From assembly GCA_009763385.1 (NCBI GenBank), contig CM019823.1, forward strand, positions 90,903,104 to 90,967,103: 64,000 bases of DNA, given 5' to 3'. Position 1 is the stretch's first letter. Every line of letters starts with the position of its first letter. The stretch is from Coix lacryma-jobi var. lacryma-jobi. Lineage: Eukaryota > Streptophyta > Magnoliopsida > Poales > Poaceae. Positions 44,401 through 55,800 of this stretch are shown piece by piece. Made by a program: the position numbers and the translations under genes. The notes beneath the pieces were generated by a model, which made no database searches, had not been told where the DNA came from, and was given only the letters and a program-made list of their open reading frames with translations.

Positions 44401-45624
44401 GAGACTCGGCGAGACTAATACTAGCCCAAGTAGTCCTAAGCGACCTATTGGAGCAACTTTCGGGCCTCGGCATCCTCGGCATTGCTCGGCGCCATGCGCG
44501 GCGGCGGTCCACGGCGGACACGGCGCGACTGGCCCTGATCCGGCGAACTCAAGGCACGAGAGAGGTCTCCATCTGAACCTAAGCTACTATGGAGGTGGGA
44601 AGGTAAGAACTGGGCTCGGATTGGGGTGGTTTGGCCGGAGATGGCCGGTTCACGTGAAGGTCATGCGGCGGCCATGGGGGAAGCTTGAGGATGGCATCCG
44701 CTGTTCCGGCGGCCAGAGAGGGAGAGAGGGGAAACCAACCCTTGCCGGAGAAAGAGGAGATCAGGGGGGAGACTGGCGAGAGGAATTGGACAGCGGTGAA
44801 CGGTGGAGCGGGAAATTGCTCGCCGGGGTTCGGCGGGCGGCGGCGTGGAGCTCTGGTGAAGATGGAGCGAAGCAGAGCGAGTGAGTGAGCGTGCGGAGCA
44901 CGAGCGCGGAGTGGAGAGGATGCAAGAGAGCGGGAGGGCGCAGGTGCATTGCACCTGGCCGGTTGCCGTCGGGGAGGAGCTCCCGACCGGCGCGGCGGCG
45001 TCAGACATCGCGACACGCGGCGAGCGGGCACCGGGCGCATGGGGCGACGTGGCGCTTGCTGCGCAAACCACGGGCGGCGAAGTCGGTGGTTTGGCCGGCC
45101 GGCGAGGCGGTCTCGCGCGCGAGGCGGTTTCTGCCAGCGCGGAGGGAGCGGCGCGCGCGCGGGGGAGAAGAGAGGGGCTGACAGGGGGTCCCACTGGGGT
45201 TTAAACTAATGAAGTTTGGTTTTAAAACTTTGATGCTCTATAACTCCTAAACTAAGCCGAATTAGGAGAAGGTCCTAAAAGCAAAGTTGCTTAGAATTTT
45301 AAGGAACAAATCATCTTTAAGGCTCTAGTCCAAATTCTGCATAGAAAAAGAAATTTAGTGCTAAACCATTTTCTAATGCAAGAAATCATAATTTAAAAAC
45401 TTTTTCTGAGAAAGTGCTTTAAAGCAAAGTTGTTCCTTTCATCAAGATCTACAACTTTGTTATAAGGCACTTGGTCAGAAACAGAAAGCATAAAAGGTTA
45501 CACTAGAGACCAAACAAGGACTTAAGCACTTCAACAAACATATGCACATGAAAAGATGAGATGCTATGCTTATGCCATGACAAATTATGCAGTTTAAGGA
45601 ATGCTTAACACCTAGGGTGTTACA
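41460..45624 (-). mobile_element. 3' LTR of Tekay B
   Basis: It starts TGTAACAGAACC and ends CCTAGGGTGTTACA on the plus strand. It carries the TGAGTAC...GTACTCA stem at 41913-41932, a GC-rich CpG-dense block at 44050-45200, and the AAAGTTGT...ACAACTTT inverted motif at 45425-45459. Long frames in the GC-rich block on both strands are not genes. Confidence 0.92.
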
Positions 45625-45637
45625 GCCCTCCCCTCCT
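45625..45637 (-). promoter_or_regulatory. Polypurine tract, Tekay B
   Basis: The minus strand reads AGGAGGGGAGGGC immediately before the 3' LTR. Confidence 0.85.
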
Positions 45638-45643
45638 TAAAAG

Positions 45644-45662
45644 AAATCTCATCCCGAGATTT
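45644..45662 (-). promoter_or_regulatory. Pre-PPT hairpin overlapping the pol stop, Tekay B
   Basis: AAATCTC-5 nt-GAGATTT forms a 7-bp stem. The pol stop TGA (45649-45651) lies inside it. Counterparts are at 31082-31098 and 61912-61931. Confidence 0.7.
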
Positions 45663-45800
45663 GGATTACGAACCATTTCTTATAAAAGTGTGGGTACACC
45701 TCCTTTAGATAGTCATCCGTCTCCCAAGTAGCATCCCGATCATCTTGCTCACTCCAAGATACCTTATATTGCTTCACGACTCTTCCGCGATACTCTCTCT
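45649..45800 (-). pseudogene. Integrase chromodomain, Tekay B
   Basis: The minus strand reads VVKQYKVSWSEQDDRDATWE, then DDYLKEVYPHFYKKW, ending at TGA within the hairpin. The aromatic residues and the ATWE helix start match the chromodomain of Tekay A. It is in a different frame from the upstream integrase because of shifts near 45800-45960. Confidence 0.8.
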
Positions 45801-47060
45801 TTCTCATCGAGCACTCGATAAGGCTTCACTGAGTAGGTGAGTCGGATTGCAACTTGATACGGGCTGGTTGTACCTCTTCTTCTGGTACTCGAAGACATTT
45901 CTTTAATTGTGACACATGGAATACAGGAATATAGCCTTTAAATGTTCTGGTAATTGCAATCGATAAGCCACTTCTCCCCTCTTTGCACTATCCGATAGGG
46001 TCCCACAAATCTTGGTGCTAACTTCCTCTTAACTCCAAAACGTTTTACACCCTTCATTGGTGAAACCTTCAAATAGACATAGTCACCAACATTGAATTCA
46101 AGTGGTTTCCTTCGTTTATCAGCATAGCTTTTCTGGCGAGATTGTGCAGACGCGATATGTTGCTGAATCGTTCTAACTTGTTTTTCTGCTTCTTTCACAA
46201 AGTCAATACCATAGTACCGACGTTCCCCTGGTTCTACCCAGTTTATCGGTGTTCTGCATCTTCTACCATACAGAGCTTCAAAAGGAGCCATCTGTATACT
46301 TTCTTGATAACTATTGTTGTAGGCAAACTCTGCTAATGGTAACCATTTTTCCCAAGAACCTTTTGCTGATAAAACACAGGCTCTTAACATATCCTCTAGA
46401 ACTTGATTCACTCTCTCTGTCTGCCCTGATGTTTGCGGATGATAGGCTGAGCTTCGGACCTAAATTCGTGCCTAACCCTTCTGCAAATTTCCCAAAACGG
46501 TGCAGTAAACTGTGGTCCGCGATCAGAGACTAAACCTTTGGTACACCCGTGCAGTCGCACAATCTGACCTATGTAGAATCTGCATAACTCTGGGGCTTTA
46601 GTTGGTCTTGACTGGAATGAAATGTGTTGGTGTGGTCTTTGTGAGACGATCCACAATTACCCAAATTGAATCATTACCTTTCTGAGTCGTGGGAAACCAA
46701 CACTGAAATCCATACTCACTTCTTCCCACTTCCATTCAGGTATAGCTAATGGCTGAAGCATTCCGGCTGGTTTTAATGAATAGCCTTTACTCGACAACAC
46801 GTGTCACACCTTGCAACATAAGCAGCAATTTCTTTCTCATTTTGGTCCACCAAAATCTCGGGCGCAAATCTTGGTACATTTTTGTACTCCAGATGAATAG
46901 ATAATTTGGACAAATGTGCTTCATCCATGATCCGATTCCTGAGTTCTCTATCCGTAGGCACACTAAACGTTGGTGAAACCATAGAACTCCATTTTCGTCA
47001 ACTCAAAAGTGCTTATCGGCCTCTTTTTCATCCTTGAGCTTTCCTTAATATGATAGATCC
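45801..47060 (-). pseudogene. Tekay B integrase, frameshifted
   Basis: HHCC zinc region: EAHLSKLSIH, then ARCDTCCRVKAIH (46773-46982). Core: IVRLHGCTKGLVSDRGPQFTAPFWE (46408-46656). C-terminal domain: NQVLEDMLRACVLSAKGSW, AYNNSYQESIQMAPFEALYGRRCRTPINW, SRQKSYADKRRKPLEFNVGDYVYLKVSPMKG (45938-46411, read in blocks). The 46411-45938 frame is open for 157 codons. Shifts near 46410, 46660-46780 and 45960 break the rest. Confidence 0.9.
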
Positions 47061-49014
47061 TTTATCGGTTTTCTGGCCTTCTATAATTTGGTCAACTAAC
47101 ACATTGCGCAACTCTAAATCATGTAGCACTGCAGCATGTGTTAAGCTGAAACTCATCCTCTGGTAGAAGCTTCATAGCATTACAGTGTGATTTCCGGCTC
47201 AGAGCATCGGACACGACATTTGCCTTGCCTGGATGATAGTGAATCTGAAGATTATAAGTCCTTAATCAATTCCAGCCATCTTCTTTGCCTCATATTTAGT
47301 TCTGCTTGCGTGAAAATATATTTAAGACTCTTGTGGTCGGTGTACATATTGCAGACATTCCCAAGTAGATAGTGTCTCCAAATCTTCAACGCAAGCAAAC
47401 GCAGCTAATTCCAGATCGTGAGTTGGGTAATTCACTTCATGCTTTCGCAATTGCCGCGAAGTATACGCAATCACTCTGCCGTCTTGCATGAGAACACAAC
47501 CTAGGCCTACCTTTGACGCATCACAAAAGACATCAAAGGGTTTATCAACATCCTGTTGAGCTAAAACAGGAGCAGTGGTCAACAGCTTCCGCAAGGTACG
47601 GAAAGCAGTTTCGCACTTCTCTGTCCATTCAAATTTCTGATTCTTTGCAACAAACTGGTCATTGGCTTTGCAATCTGGAGAATTCTGGAATAAAACGGCG
47701 GTAATATCCTGCTAAGCCCAAGAAACTACGAATCTCACCAACTAAAGTAGGAGCTTTCCAGTCCTTCATGTACTTTGCTAGGGTCAACTGAAATTCCTTC
47801 TTCTCATAGAATATGGCCAAGAAATTGTACTTTTCTCATCCAAAACTCGCACTTGCTCAATTTAGCATAGAGCTTGTTTCCTGAGTCTAGATAAGACAAC
47901 CCTCAAATGTTCTGCATGATCTTCTGCATTTTCCGAGTAAACCAGAATATCGTCAATGAACACTACCACAAACATGTCCAATTCTGGCATGAACACGGAG
48001 TTCATCAAACTCATGAAGTACGCTGGAGCATTTGTTAATCCAAAGGACATGACAAGATACTCATATAACCGTATCTGGTTGAGAAAGCAGTCTTGGGAGA
48101 TATCCTGTGGTCTGATTCGAATCTGATGATACCCTGACCTTAGATCAATCTTCGAAACACCTTGGCCCTTGATAACTGATCAAAAAGGATATCTATTCTG
48201 GGTAGCGGATACTTATTCTTAACAGTCACAGCATTGAGTGGACGATAATCCACACACATGCATAAAGACTTATCCTTCTTCTTGACAAACAGAGCTGGGC
48301 AACCCCATTTCTGACACACTAGGTTGAATGAATCCCTTGTCCAAGAGTTCCTTGATCTGGGTCTTGAGTTCTGCCAGCTCATTGGGCGGCATTCGATACG
48401 GTCTCTAGAGATTGGTGCAGTTACTGGTAACAACTCTATCACAAACTCCACTGCTCTCTTTGGTGGTAACCCTGGTAACTCATCTGGAAAAACGTCCGGA
48501 AAATCCCTAACAACTGGAATTTTGGAGAGGTCTTCTATAGCAAGACTACAAGATAAGTCAACAAGATCGGCACCTCGAGGAAGAGATACGTGAAGCTTGT
48601 TACCTGTTCGATAATCAGATAAGGTAAGAGTTCTGTTTGTAGTGTCTAACACCGCATCCCACATGGTCATCCAACTCATTCCTAAGACTACATCCATACT
48701 TAGTCCTGGCAAAACCACTAAATTGGCTCCAAATTTATGCCCTCCAATATCGATGGTCACATTACACACCATCTGTCTAGATAATACGCTACTCCCCACG
48801 GAGCTCACGCGAAACCCATAATCCATTTCAGAGATTTCTTGATTATGCTTTTGTGCAAATGCCTTGCTCATGAAAGAATGCGATGATCCAGTATCAAATA
48901 AAACAACTGCAGGACGATGGTTCACGAGACACATACCGGCAGTCACAGGTTCTCCTGCACGAGCTTTCTCAGCAGTCATGTTATGCAGACGCGCTGGATA
49001 ATTAGCCTGCTGCT
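47061..49014 (-). pseudogene. pol: Tekay B protease, reverse transcriptase and RNase H
   Basis: Protease active site VVLFDTGSSHSFMS (about 48890). RT: DVFPDELPGLPPKRAVEF, GCPALFVKKKDKSLCMCVDYRPLNAVTVKNKYPLPRID, MSFGLTNAPAYFMSLMN, the catalytic FIDDILVYS near 47955. RNase H: FDVFCDASKVGLGCVLMQDGRVIAY, NYPTHDLELAAF, TDHKSLKYIFTQ. The frame from 49069 to 48140 is open across protease into RT (309 codons, with a shifted patch near 48400). Later parts shift several times. Confidence 0.9.
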
Positions 49015-50024
49015 TCTTGGGATGTGGGCAATACCTTGCAAAGTGCCCATCTTGGTGCAATTGTAACACGGCCCACGAACTGAAGGTTTTCCTCCGGTCG
49101 AGCTGCCCTGACCTCCATGGGCTGATTAGCAGCTACTTTGTATGGCCTCTGATTACGCTGAGCTTGCGGCTGATTCTTCTTTTGCGGTGGCCTAAAACGT
49201 GCCCCCGGCGCTGGTGGTCGATACTGGTTACGCTGAGCTGGTGGTCCTCTAGGTTGGGACGGTCTAGATTCCAGGGTCCTCTTCCTAGCCTTGCTTGCAG
49301 CATGCTTGTTGTTATGACCCTCATGAATCAGGCAGTCACTTATGAAGTCATTGAAGGTGGTACGGGAAGATGTACCCTCTGACTTTCCCATCTTAGTATT
49401 CAGCCCTCTCTTAAAGCTAGCTATCTTCTTAGCATCGGTATCTACGAAGTATGGTGCATAGCGAGATATGGAATTGAACAAGTGATGATACTCGGTCACT
49501 GATCGAGTTCCTTGTGTTAAGCTCATGAATTCTGCCACCTTCATCTGAGTCAAGCCTGGCGGAATATAGTGCCCACGAACAGCGTTAGTGAACACTCTCC
49601 AGGTGATGGAAACATTGGCAGGGTTGGTGGTACGGTGATGTCCCCACCAAATTCCGGCTGGTCCTTGTAGCTGATGTGCAGCATATTCTGCCTTCAACTC
49701 CTCTGTAAGCCTGAGCAGTCGAAACTTCTGCTCCATTGTATGCAACCACTCTTCTGCTTCTAGAGGTTCTGTGGCTTCCTTGAAAATTGGCGGCCTTGTG
49801 TCCAGAAAATCCATGAACGAGCTATACTGATTCGGCTCAGGGCGTTGATTGCCATGCGCCAAATTCTCTCGCAGAAGCGCCTCGATGTTGCGCTGACTTC
49901 CCAAAAATTGAGCAAAGAGTTGCTCTGCCGTGGGTGGTGGAGGAGGTGGTGGATTGCGGTTCTCCCTGCTATCATCATTACCACCACTACCACCCGCTCC
50001 ACTACGAGTCATCGTCATCTGCAT
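49015..50024 (-). pseudogene. gag: Tekay B Gag, open to the zinc knuckle
   Basis: The start MQMTMTRSG... is at 50024. The second methionine (50018) directly follows the acceptor-like CTACATGCAG and is the likelier start after splicing. The Retrotrans_gag core is uninterrupted: FMDFLDTRPPIFKEATEPLEAEEWL, MEQKFRLLRLTEELKAEYAAHQLQG, GHYIPPGLTQMKVAEFMSLTQG, FKRGLNTKMG (read in blocks). A basic Pro/Gln-rich tail follows. The zinc knuckle (49028-49068, CYNC...GHFARYC) contains a 1-nt frameshift between its second and third zinc ligands, which separates Gag from the protease frame. Confidence 0.9.
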
Positions 50025-50396
50025 GTAGTGATAGCAATAATCATTAAATGACGTTGCTATTAATGCGGAGAACAATAAACCATGCCAACGGAAATTATTC
50101 GGAAAAAACGAATTCGCCAAACAATTGCAGAGGCATAATAAATTTCGATCCACATCGCATCATCACATGATAAAAGATGCTCATCACATAACATACAAAA
50201 GTCAACATAACATCCATAGGTCAACATAACATACATAGGTCAACATAACATCCATAGGTGCCCATACATACGGGACTTTCAAAGGTTTTGCGCCACACGC
50301 GCATAGGTCCATCACACAACCTTACATCCACATGATAACCCCAAAGATCAACGCTAGGACATGAGACAAGATCACTATGCGCTAACACTAACTAGT

Positions 50397-51429
50397 CTAC
50401 TCCCTAATGGCACCATCGTCATCATCGTCGTTGTCATCATCATCACTCGAGATGTTCGAAGAACCACTGGACGAAGCATGAGAATCCGGGTCCTCCTGAG
50501 GAAGGATAGGGTTCCTCTCATTCTCACGGCGATGAATCTCCTCATGTAGGCGATCATTGTAGTCCTGGAGATGATGAAGTTGCAGCTCCAATTCTCCAAC
50601 CTGTAGCCTGAGAAGCCTGTTCTGCTCAGTCGCGCGCATACCCTCGAGACAAACACCACGTAGCGACTCCTCAGTCTCGGCCATGATGGTGGATAAGAAG
50701 GTCATCATACCCTGCTGGTCACTAAGCTGTTGTGCCGTCTCCTGCTCCCTCTAACGAGCCTGGACTCTCTCAACGGTCATGTGAGCTAGCTGAGTGGTAA
50801 GAAGGTCAACCTCTGTAGCATGCGCCTCCTGACCCTGGTGATGTGCAGCTATCTGCTCACTGAGGATGTGGTCCAGGTGGTCGTAGCTACGTGACAGACA
50901 CCCGTAGGTAGCCATGATTGCAGCCATCGCACTCCCAGCTGGCCCTGCGCAGTGCTAACGCTCTGAAGAACTGGTCCCCAACACAGTGGCACCCGACTGA
51001 CGCCACACTGACTGGTACGGATCTGCTGTAGGGAAGACACCGGCTGTGGCCTGGGCAACTACATCTGGATGATCCTCCATGATGTCTCGAAGAACAGTGT
51101 AAGCAACCTGGTTGGCTCCATCCCAATGAGTCCTGCCCTGAAGAGCAAACACCTGCGGCACCACACATGATCCTGCGGATCACCGCTGGGCACGCCCACC
51201 TCAATTGTGTACATGTAGCGATCCTCTGAAAACTGAACTCGATGCCACTCATATTGCGGCTCTTGGCCCTCCTGGTATCCGACTAAGTGCAGCACCCTCC
51301 ACAAAAGAGTAGGCATGCCGAACTCCTCCAGAAAAATCCTCGGATCCCTCCTCGGTCCAAGGACCCAGCATGTAATTGGGCCTCCTGCCTCCAGTCGACT
51401 TGCGGGCGGTACGCTTAGTGCGGGCCATC
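50397..51429 (-). pseudogene. Extra ORF with near-perfect histone H3 tail start (Tekay B), frameshifted
   Basis: The ATG at 51429 immediately follows ACTTCTTTCAG, a strong splice-acceptor-like sequence. It opens MARTKRTARKSTGG, identical to histone H3 residues 1-13 except Q5 to R, then RRPNYMLG. After about 28 codons a 1-nt shift leads to FLEEFGMPTLLWRVLHLVGY and a middle domain with DRYMYTIEVGVPSGDP, THWDGANQVAYTVLRDIMED and AGVFPTADPYQSVWRQSGA, which I cannot assign. The C-terminal part (50397-50708, open) is a coiled coil with QDYNDRLHEEIHRREN, sharing YNDxLHEExH with Tekay A, and ends in an SSD/DDD acidic tail. At least three shifts break it. Length would be about 340 codons, versus 202 in A. 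Confidence 0.85.
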
Positions 51430-51449
51430 TGAAAGAAGTGTATCCACAT

Positions 51450-52198
51450 AGTTTTTAATTAGTTGAGAAAAACTTTTATTTAAGATCGGGACCGATAACA
51501 TAAGGAAGGAAGTAAGATTAATGCAAAATTATATGATCATGATGCATGAGCGTAACATACGTCCTCACTGCCTAACAATCTAACGGCTAGACGGTGGTAT
51601 ACAACGTTCACTCATAGCGTTAACTAGCGTACTACACGTTCGCAAGTTAGCGTACCTGCAGAAAGTTCATTCCAGCCCTGCCCACAATATGAATATCATG
51701 CATTGCTGAAAATTTAAATCTAATACTACCTTAGGTGCACACCCGGTATACACGTAAGCAGTATATGCACCCATCAGAAAAGTTTTACTCCCACAATTAA
51801 TACCTTCACATATACTTGTGTGCAACAGGTATACATGTCAGCATCATTCAAGCACTCCCCTAGATTGGCGGTTGTCCAATCATGCGCTCACAACTCACTT
51901 ATTACCTTGGCGTAGAGGCAATTGATCCATACATTACTATTCCAAGGAATAGCACCCATACAATTTCACCCTTGCCGTATGGACGACAGAATAACAGAAT
52001 TTAAAATATGATGCACAACCCCCAAGTTAGTACAAATAGCCACCTAAATTCCTATTGGGCATAAGGACTTGGTCACTGGCACACCATAGCTTTAATCCTT
52101 AAGATTTTCAAATCCTAATATAACTATAAGTTGGCAAATATAGTTTTATCCTTTATAAATATTGTTTTAAAATACACCCATGAACAGTAACGCAGAAC
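51450..52198 (-). mobile_element. 5' leader of Tekay B
   Basis: Non-coding, AT-rich leader between PBS and the H3-tail ORF, about 750 bp long. It ends in a pyrimidine-rich tract and CAG before the ATG. No domain is visible. Confidence 0.6.
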
Positions 52199-52214
52199 CT
52201 TGCTCCGATGCTAG
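52199..52214 (-). promoter_or_regulatory. Degenerate primer-binding site, Tekay B
   Basis: The minus strand reads CTAGCATCGGAGCAAGG next to the LTR, resembling TGGTATCGGAGC but with three changes at the tRNA 3' end side. Confidence 0.5.
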
Positions 52215-52483
52215 CTGTAACAGAACCGACCAATTTGCACCAGATTAAGCACTGAAAACCTTCGCTCTCGCAGAAATCATCGACTACTTAAGCTCGTACA
52301 AACCCGGTAGTCCGGAAATCTCGAAGGATTTCAAATCATTCACACTAGTAGAGGATGGGCCTTTAGTCCCGGGTCCTAGGGACCTTTAGTCCCGGTTCTG
52401 GACCCGGGACTACGGTTCCGGGACTAAAGGTTTGCTACAGTATTCAACCCGGGACTAAAGGTTTGGAATAAAAACGAAAAAAT

Positions 52484-52565
52484 GTTGTGGCTGTGGAGAT
52501 TCGAACTCAAGACCGCACAGTTAGCCTTCACGTGCGCGTGTTACCAACTGAGCTACACTACACAT
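52484..52565 (-). other. tRNA-like sequence with Pol III A and B boxes inside the MITE
   Basis: The minus strand carries TAGCTCAGTTGG, a perfect A-box match, and 43 bases later AGTTCGAATCT, a near-perfect B box. The T-arm can mostly pair; acceptor and D-stems do not. The bases between resemble tRNA-Lys. It is a tRNA-derived relic and not a functional tRNA gene. Confidence 0.6.
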
Positions 52566-52652
52566 CTAACAGAATAGGATACTCCTTCTTTTTAAATTGT
52601 GTCTGGAAGGACCTTTAGTCTCGGTTGGTGTTACCAACCGGGACTAAAAGGT

Positions 52653-52824
52653 CCTTTAGTCCCGGTTGGTAATACCAACCGGGACTAAAGGTAGGACCTT
52701 TAGTCCCGGTTGGTATTACCAACCGGGACTAAAGAACACTGACCCTTTAGCCCCGGTTGCCTCTCGGTTGCCTCGAGGAAAAGGAACCTTTAGTCCCGGT
52801 TGGTGTTACCAACCGGGACTAAAG
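52653..52824. repeat. Three near-perfect hairpins of the CCTTTAGTCCCGGTTGGT type
   Basis: Units at 52653-52691, 52698-52734 and 52787-52824 each have arms of 17-18 bp around 3-4 central bases (TAATA, TATTA, TGTTA with partial pairing). Transcripts would fold into long stems of the kind Dicer-like enzymes process. Confidence 0.85.
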
Positions 52825-55800
52825 AACTTTTAGCCCCGGACACAAAAATATTCGAGGCTAATGTCCGAATCTGTCTATCGCCCAAAGGCCATTTCTCTAG
52901 TAGTGTCAACGACATCCAACCAAGATCGTACTTGTTCCACGAACATGCTCACGGGTTACATCATATTTGCATAAGGTTCAAATTACATCGGAGTACAAAA
53001 TAATATTACAAACCATAGTTTTGATAGTAGTAGCGGAAGCAACATAGTCTTTAAAACATAAGTTTGGATTGATCATAAATACGGTGCCATCAGTTGACCG
53101 GGTCCACAAAAGCAACGGACGAGATAAGTGTTGACCATGCCCTTGGTCTAGTCATCACCTATTACCGGGTACAAGCAGTTCTCGCAGTAACCATAAAAGC
53201 ACTGGCCATCTGCAACAACAAGGGAAATAAACCCTGAGTACGAGAAGGTACTCAGCTAGACTTACCCGACAAAATCAGAAATAATGAGACACCAAGGATC
53301 ATGTAGGCTATATAAGTGGGGTTGGCTGTACATACTCCTTTGCATGAAAGCTTAGTACTAAAACTCAGTTTCAGAGGTTGGCAATTGCTTTTAGTCATTA
53401 ACTCTACCTTACTAGATTTGCACCTGTACTAAACAAGCACTTGCTAATTAATCAATCAAGAGTGACTATTTCATCAATAGCCTTTCAGATTCCATAACCA
53501 TTTTAGTTCCATAAGTTCTACGGGAGATGATCTAAAGTCAACTGCTCACTGTCCAGGAGCGATGGCGATTATAATCGATTCCTACCCAGCTGGGGATAAA
53601 ATGTCTCACACTCGCCCGGCACATTCCGGCTACGGCAGTCGTAAGCTACCAGTCAGGGGATTCGAGAACACAATGCGCGGGACGGCCATGGGCCCTTCTA
53701 CACCGGGGGTTATCTCAGTGCTAGGTCGCTCAATCTATAACTGCCCACGGTCATGCAAGGTCGATCAGGCCCTGCCTGCCCTCGGACCATGCCAGGTTGA
53801 TCAGAATAGTTGCCCACGGTACAGCTGAGGCCCTGGGTGTTAGGCGTCAACATCTCCATCACCGGCTCGAATAACCTTACTCGGCTTCGCGGGAGGTACT
53901 CAGACCTACTCCGTTAAGTGATCAACGCGTTCAATTTGACTGAAGTTACATTCCCGAACGAGTCCTAGGCGACACAGACGGGAGACTACTAGCACACAGA
54001 ACTCATGTCCTACTGCTCTTACATCCCGCCTTCGTCTCAGATTAATTATCACATGGTTATCTCATGATAGCACAGGCTAAACATGATCAGTATCCACCTA
54101 TTGCGGGAGACAGGAAATCACCCGACTTTTACTGATCTAAGCAGGGCTAAGCAAATAACGAGCCTAGACCTAAACAGGGATATCAAGGATAACAAGGTAA
54201 TGTTTGCAGGTGGACAAGGATAAGTAATAATGCATCAACGGTAGCAATCAATTCCTATAACCTAATGCAACATCCATCATCAGGTTAATTGTAAAGCATT
54301 TGCAAACCGTAGGAGTTAGAATGCTCCGGGGCTTGCCTTCCTCAAAGTCCGAAGGGCGGTGGTCGCGGCACTCTGGTAGCTCGTCGGCGTCTGTCCCTCT
54401 GGCTTCCTCTGTCCGGTTCTCCTCCGGACTGGGTTCTTCCGGTGTCGACTGGGTCTGGATCTCCTCCGCTGACCCTGTATGATGCATAATCTGCATGAAT
54501 AGGATGAATGCACATAGAATGCATATGTGATGCATATGATTAACAGCAATCAGGAGATAAGCACATGTTATCTACTGCATTCTCTTCAACAAGGTAGTCA
54601 ACATTATCCCAACTATTTAACCTATCATAATCAACTCATTAAGCTATGTTATCGCCGCATCAAAGTTTACTTAATGAGTTTATTACCCTCTAAATACTTA
54701 CTGAAATAAATCTATTTAAACATGCTTAAAACAGCAACCCATTCTAGACGGATTCAGAAAAATCTACAAAAATTACTGGAAGTTAACAACACTCAAACTA
54801 GTTCTCTGTCAAATTTTCAACCCATTTGAACTTAAACTCTATCCCCTATAAAAAAGACAAATTCAACCATGGAAAGGTGCTTTGAACTACACACCCTAGC
54901 CAAAAGTGTCAAACAACAGATTTCTCATTTTTCTACTGAACTTCCTAGCACAAGAGCAGTCAGCAAAATTTTCCAAGTCCATACTCTTCATATTTTAATT
55001 ACTACAAAATAAACAAGAAAGCAGCATTTAACCATTTTAATTACTACTGCTAAAATAATTCACAGAACAAACTTATATTATATTTTTCCCTGAAACTATA
55101 TATCCATACAAACCTAACAAAACTGGAATCACATTTTTCTGATTTATACATAATTAGTTATGCATTTTCCAAGTTAACAGCAACTTCCCAATTTAAATTA
55201 ATCTACACATACAAATATCACCAAAAATGCATTTAACATTTTTCACAGTTAGATCTAATCATGCTGAACACAACAAAATTTGTTTCACAGGATTTGGACT
55301 TAAAATGAGCCTTGTGGGAATTTTTGAAGCTTTTACATAAATTCTGCAAAATTTATTTAAAAGAAAACTTGACCTACAACGCTACGGACACCCAACATGA
55401 CTCAGCCGAGGCCTAGCAAAACTGCTATGCACACCCGGCTATCCCGAGCCCTACTGCACCCAAACTCTTCCCTTTCTCTCTTTCTTACTGCCAGGCGGGG
55501 CCCGCTGGTCAGGGCGACCAAGCTACCGAGGCCAGGCTCGGCAAGTTACCGCGCGAGGCCAGGCTCGGCAGTCAACGATGGACTTTGGCACCGTCGCTGT
55601 TGACCGGCCCTAGCTCACCGGCGGTGAGGCTTTTGGCGACGTCGAGGCTACCACTGGACGCGGGTTTGCGAGACGAACACGACTGACTGACTTGCCGAGC
55701 CAGAGGGATACCGGAGCAAGCTCGACGGCAGCCATGGCGGAGTGGCGGCTCTGCGGCTCGGCGGCGAAGCTCTTCCCGGTGAGCATGAGACTCGGCGAGA

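Larger units (their letters stand above)
52343..52905. mobile_element. CACTA-type MITE with tRNA-like segment and hairpin repeats
   Basis: The terminal inverted repeats are CACTAGTAGAGGATGGGCC and, at the right end, the complement of CACTAGTAGAGAAATGGCC. The 3-bp duplication TCA flanks it (52340-52342 and 52906-52908). The left Tekay B LTR lacks it at this exact point, which proves the insertion. Inside are three long near-perfect hairpins of TTTAGTCCCGGTTGGT with its complement, and a tRNA-like stretch. No transposase is encoded, so it is a non-autonomous En/Spm-superfamily element mobilised in trans. Confidence 0.93.

Noticed and set aside
44042..45210. Long GC-rich ORFs on both strands (up to 280 codons) in the Tekay B LTR, and similar ones at 55397-56595, 22277-23085, 31842-32745 and 60340-61655
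   Set aside because: They overlap in several frames, change length between the two LTR copies by frameshift, and have Arg/Ala/Pro-biased content expected from GC-rich DNA.
52484..52565. A functional tRNA gene
   Set aside because: Acceptor and D-stems do not pair and no clear anticodon arm forms; only the A and B boxes are preserved.
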